A stretch of 8,544 nt of DNA from Rickettsiaceae bacterium (GTDB lineage Bacteria > Pseudomonadota > Alphaproteobacteria > Rickettsiales > Rickettsiaceae). Positions within the stretch are counted from its first letter, which is position 1. Every line of letters begins with the position of its first letter. The stretch spans positions 1-8,544 of the forward strand of contig JAGOJE010000034.1 in assembly GCA_017995275.1 (NCBI GenBank). The letters run 5' to 3'. The position numbers and the translations under genes are program-made. The notes below the pieces were generated by a model. The model was given only the letters and a program-made list of their open reading frames with translations, ran no database searches and was not told the DNA's origin. Below are positions 6,514 through 8,544 of this stretch, one piece after another.

Positions 6514-7460
6514 TGATAATATTAAATTATCCAAAATTCTGGCAGAGAAGGTCTATAGTTTCTTATATCTTACTACCATTGTCGTTGATTTATACTTTAG
6601 CTGCATATTTGCGTTTTCTAATAGTAGGAACAAGGCATTTACCTTGTAAGGTTATATGTGTTGGAAATCCGACTGTTGGTGGGGCTGGTAAGACGCAAGT
6701 TGTTATATCAATTGCCAGAAATTTTATAAAAGATGGAATAAAATTTGCAATTATATCTAAAGGATATAAGGGGTGTTTTGTTTCTCCAACTATTGTTACT
6801 ACTGATATGGATGCCAGGATTGTTGGAGATGAAGCTCTAGAACTAGCAAAATATGGCACTACTATAGTTTCTAAAAGAGTTATAGATGCAGAAGATCATG
6901 TTTCAAAAATTTCTCCGGATGTTGTTATAGTTGATGACGGGCTCCAAAATCCTAGCTTTTATAAAGATTATAAAATAGCTGTAATAGATAGCGAAAGAGG
7001 GTTTGGTAATGAGTTTCCTCTGCCCGCTGGTCCAATGAGGATGCCTGCTGTTCTTGAAGATGCTGACGTAATATTATCTATTGGAAAAAAAGATATTACA
7101 GAGGGGGCTACTAAATGCAAAATTACTCCAGTGACTGAGTTAGATAAAAATAGAAAATATTTTGCATTTGCTGGTATTGGTAATCCAGAAAGGTTTTTTG
7201 ATGGATTAAAAGCTTCTTCTATTATTCTTGTGGGTTCTAAATCCTTTCCCGATCATCATTTTTTTTCTGACTTGGAAATTAAAGAGCTTAAAAAAGACGC
7301 AGAAGCTTTAGGCTCCTCATTAATTACAACAGCAAAAGATTATGTAAAGATAAAACCACTGGATAGGTCTGATATAATCTGCTATGAAGTAAGATTGTCA
7401 ATCTCAGAAGAAGAGAAATTTATGAAGGATATTTATGAAAAGATTTTTCAAGAGAATTAA
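6513..7460 (+). CDS. lpxK: tetraacyldisaccharide 4'-kinase
   Basis: Phosphorylates the 4' position of the lipid A disaccharide, making lipid IVA, at the inner face of the inner membrane. The 315-residue length is normal. Residues 14-37 form the N-terminal membrane helix. The P-loop reads GNPTVGGAGKTQ at 51-62, with alanine where GGTGKT is more usual and glutamine for the following proline, both mild changes. Further marks are SKGYKG at 82-87, GDEA at 105-108, DDGLQN at 141-146 (the catalytic acidic region), LPAGPMR at 170-176, FAGIGNPERFF at 219-229, FPDHHFFS at 245-252 and TTAKDYVK at 272-279. The ATG overlaps the waaA stop as TAATG and has no strong ribosome site, so it probably relies on translational coupling. 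Its product is the substrate of WaaA, so gene order does not follow reaction order. Confidence 0.96.
   Translation: MIILNYPKFWQRRSIVSYILLPLSLIYTLAAYLRFLIVGTRHLPCKVICVGNPTVGGAGKTQVVISIARNFIKDGIKFAIISKGYKGCFVSPTIVTTDMDARIVGDEALELAKYGTTIVSKRVIDAEDHVSKISPDVVIVDDGLQNPSFYKDYKIAVIDSERGFGNEFPLPAGPMRMPAVLEDADVILSIGKKDITEGATKCKITPVTELDKNRKYFAFAGIGNPERFFDGLKASSIILVGSKSFPDHHFFSDLEIKELKKDAEALGSSLITTAKDYVKIKPLDRSDIICYEVRLSISEEEKFMKDIYEKIFQEN
7425..7429 (+). promoter_or_regulatory. ribosome binding site of lpxL inside lpxK
   Basis: AAGGA ends 5 bases before the ATG at 7435. It lies in lpxK coding sequence and supports the lpxL start despite the 26-base overlap. Confidence 0.6.
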
Positions 7461-8328
7461 ACACAGAACTGAGTATTATCTATTCATTTCCTTAGCATCT
7501 GTTCTTTCAATCATGCCTGTTAGGACTGCTTCTAATATTTGTTCTAGAGTTGCAAGATATATAGGCCCGATATTTAAGGTCACTAGAACTGCACGTAAGA
7601 ATTTAAGGATGGCTTATAAGGATATCTCGGTTGAAGAAGAAGATAAAATAATAGATGATTTATGGGATAATTTCGGAAGATTTGCTGGTGAATTTCCTCA
7701 TATACATAAGATAAAAGATATATGCCCACAATATGTTGAAATAATAGGCAATGAGAATATAGAGCATTTAAGAGAGTCTGGTAGACCTTTTCTTTTATGT
7801 ACTGGTCATTTTGCTAATTGGGATATGGCTCTTAGGATTTTGAAATATCTCTATCCGAAATGGGGGGTGGTATATAGAAGTGCTAATAATCCCATGGTAA
7901 ATAGCGTGATAAATAAGTGGCGATCTGTAGATGGAGTCAACCTTATAGCCAAAGGGCCTGCCGGTGTTAGAAGCCTAGTGCAATCAATAAAAAATCGTGA
8001 TTCTATAGTGATGCTTGTAGATCAGAAAATGAATGATGGAATTAGCGTGCCGTTTTTTGGGCTTCCATCTATGACTGCGCCAGCGATTGCTAAAATTGCC
8101 TTGGATTATGATTATGAAATAGTTCCAGTCGAACTTATTCGTTCAGGGGCATGTAATGTACAAGTTGTGGTACATAAGCCTTTAGAAATAAACAGAGGTG
8201 AGGATGGTGAGAAGGAAACAAAACGTATAATGTCAAAAATCAATCACATGCTAGAGGGGTGGATTAGGAAAAGGCCTGGGCAGTGGTTTTGGTTCCATCA
8301 TAGATGGGGTAAACATAATACTAATTAG
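7435..8328 (+). CDS. lpxL: lipid A late acyltransferase (LpxL/HtrB family)
   Basis: Adds a secondary acyl chain, usually from acyl-ACP, to Kdo-bearing lipid A precursor at the inner membrane. The 297-residue length fits. A hydrophobic segment at about 14-29 is the N-terminal anchor. The catalytic HX4D motif is GHFANWD with H125 and D130. Other family marks are VYRSANNP at 147-154, MLVDQKMNDGISVPFFGLPS at 193-212, IVPVELIR at 229-236 and the C-terminal RKRPGQWFWFHHRW at 278-291. LpxL and LpxM cannot be separated from sequence alone; with one copy visible, LpxL is the simpler call. The gene begins within lpxK by a 26-base out-of-frame overlap and has its own AAGGA ribosome site. It is the last gene of the rightward operon; no convincing terminator hairpin is seen before the converging gene. 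Confidence 0.93.
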   Translation: MKRFFKRIKHRTEYYLFISLASVLSIMPVRTASNICSRVARYIGPIFKVTRTARKNLRMAYKDISVEEEDKIIDDLWDNFGRFAGEFPHIHKIKDICPQYVEIIGNENIEHLRESGRPFLLCTGHFANWDMALRILKYLYPKWGVVYRSANNPMVNSVINKWRSVDGVNLIAKGPAGVRSLVQSIKNRDSIVMLVDQKMNDGISVPFFGLPSMTAPAIAKIALDYDYEIVPVELIRSGACNVQVVVHKPLEINRGEDGEKETKRIMSKINHMLEGWIRKRPGQWFWFHHRWGKHNTN

Positions 8329-8372
8329 TGTCAGAAGGCTCAAGAGCGGTTGTGATAAAAATGGCCGTAAGG

Positions 8373-8544
8373 TTATACTATAGCGATTGAGAGGGCTAGT
8401 ACCTCTTTCGCACCGGCTTTTTTTAGGATTTTTGCGCAGTGGTTTATAGTTGTGCCAGTGGTGATTACATCGTCTACCAATATCACTTTTTTTCCCTTTA
8501 CTCTTTCTCCACCAGATATTTGAATCGAAGCACTAATATTAGCG
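8373..8544 (-). CDS. comF: ComF-family phosphoribosyltransferase, C-terminal part, cut by window edge
   Basis: The last 56 residues of a protein entering from the right edge and ending at the TAA at 8375-8373. KKVILVDDVITTGTTI at about 18-33 of the visible part is the PRPP-binding signature of type I phosphoribosyltransferases, preceded by a GGERVKG stretch where ComF proteins usually have RxxNV-like sequence, and followed by a helix and the terminal strand EVLALSIAIV. Ending so soon after the PRPP loop fits ComF, linked in naturally competent bacteria to uptake of single-stranded DNA. The zinc-finger N-terminus that would confirm it lies outside the window, so another phosphoribosyltransferase is possible. 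It converges on lpxL with 44 bases between the stops. Confidence 0.8.
   Translation of the reverse strand, partial: ANISASIQISGGERVKGKKVILVDDVITTGTTINHCAKILKKAGAKEVLALSIAIV

Noticed and set aside
6590..6859. An 89-codon minus-strand open frame inside lpxK
   Set aside because: It is antisense to the LpxK P-loop region, which is strongly conserved in the other frame.
8329..8372. Possible bidirectional terminator between lpxL and comF
   Set aside because: The 44 bases contain no stem of convincing length and no T run in either direction.

Overview
This AT-rich window carries nine protein genes, seven complete and two cut by the window edges. It points to an intracellular alphaproteobacterium of the Rickettsiales or a similar endosymbiont lineage. 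The strongest clue is the N-terminal 158 residues of a Tlc-type ATP/ADP translocase at the left edge, a transporter typical of energy parasites. The aspartate aminotransferase also reads very much like the rickettsial enzyme. Kdo transferase, LpxK and a late acyltransferase imply a lipid A/LPS-making organism, which argues against Anaplasmataceae. Rickettsiaceae, Midichloriaceae-like or Holosporales-like hosts remain possible. The assignment rests on remembered family sequences, not on a search.

Left half (minus strand, reading right to left). A tightly packed three-gene unit encodes a TPR plus SAM-methyltransferase protein (3337-2309), the outer-membrane phospholipid protein MlaA (2312-1533, ATGA overlap) and a soluble TPR protein (1529-612, 3-base gap). 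The 137-base gap at 475-611 follows, and then the translocase gene tlc (474 to beyond base 1). The gap holds a candidate tlc promoter and, between that promoter and the tlc start, a hairpin followed by ten T (read on the minus strand). This element can end the upstream operon, but it also lies in the predicted tlc leader, so it could act as an attenuator.

A 113-base divergent intergenic region (3338-3450) holds a near-consensus promoter (TTGATT, 17 bases, TATAAT) firing rightward, with a small palindrome over its -10/start region.

Right half (plus strand). The genes run aatA, a DUF374-type acyltransferase-like gene, waaA, lpxK and lpxL. Every junction overlaps (8, 4, 1 and 26 bases), so they are probably one transcript. 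LpxK phosphorylates the lipid A disaccharide, WaaA adds Kdo, and LpxL adds a secondary acyl chain. The DUF374 protein probably acts on a lipid too. Together with MlaA, most of the window concerns the outer membrane. At the right edge, the C-terminal 56 residues of a ComF-like phosphoribosyltransferase converge on lpxL across 44 bases.

I found no rRNA, tRNA, CRISPR array, insertion sequence or clear novel multi-gene system. The less ordinary points are the possible tlc attenuator, the methyltransferase-mlaA-TPR operon, an MlaA without a lipobox cysteine, and a WaaA with an altered conserved motif.
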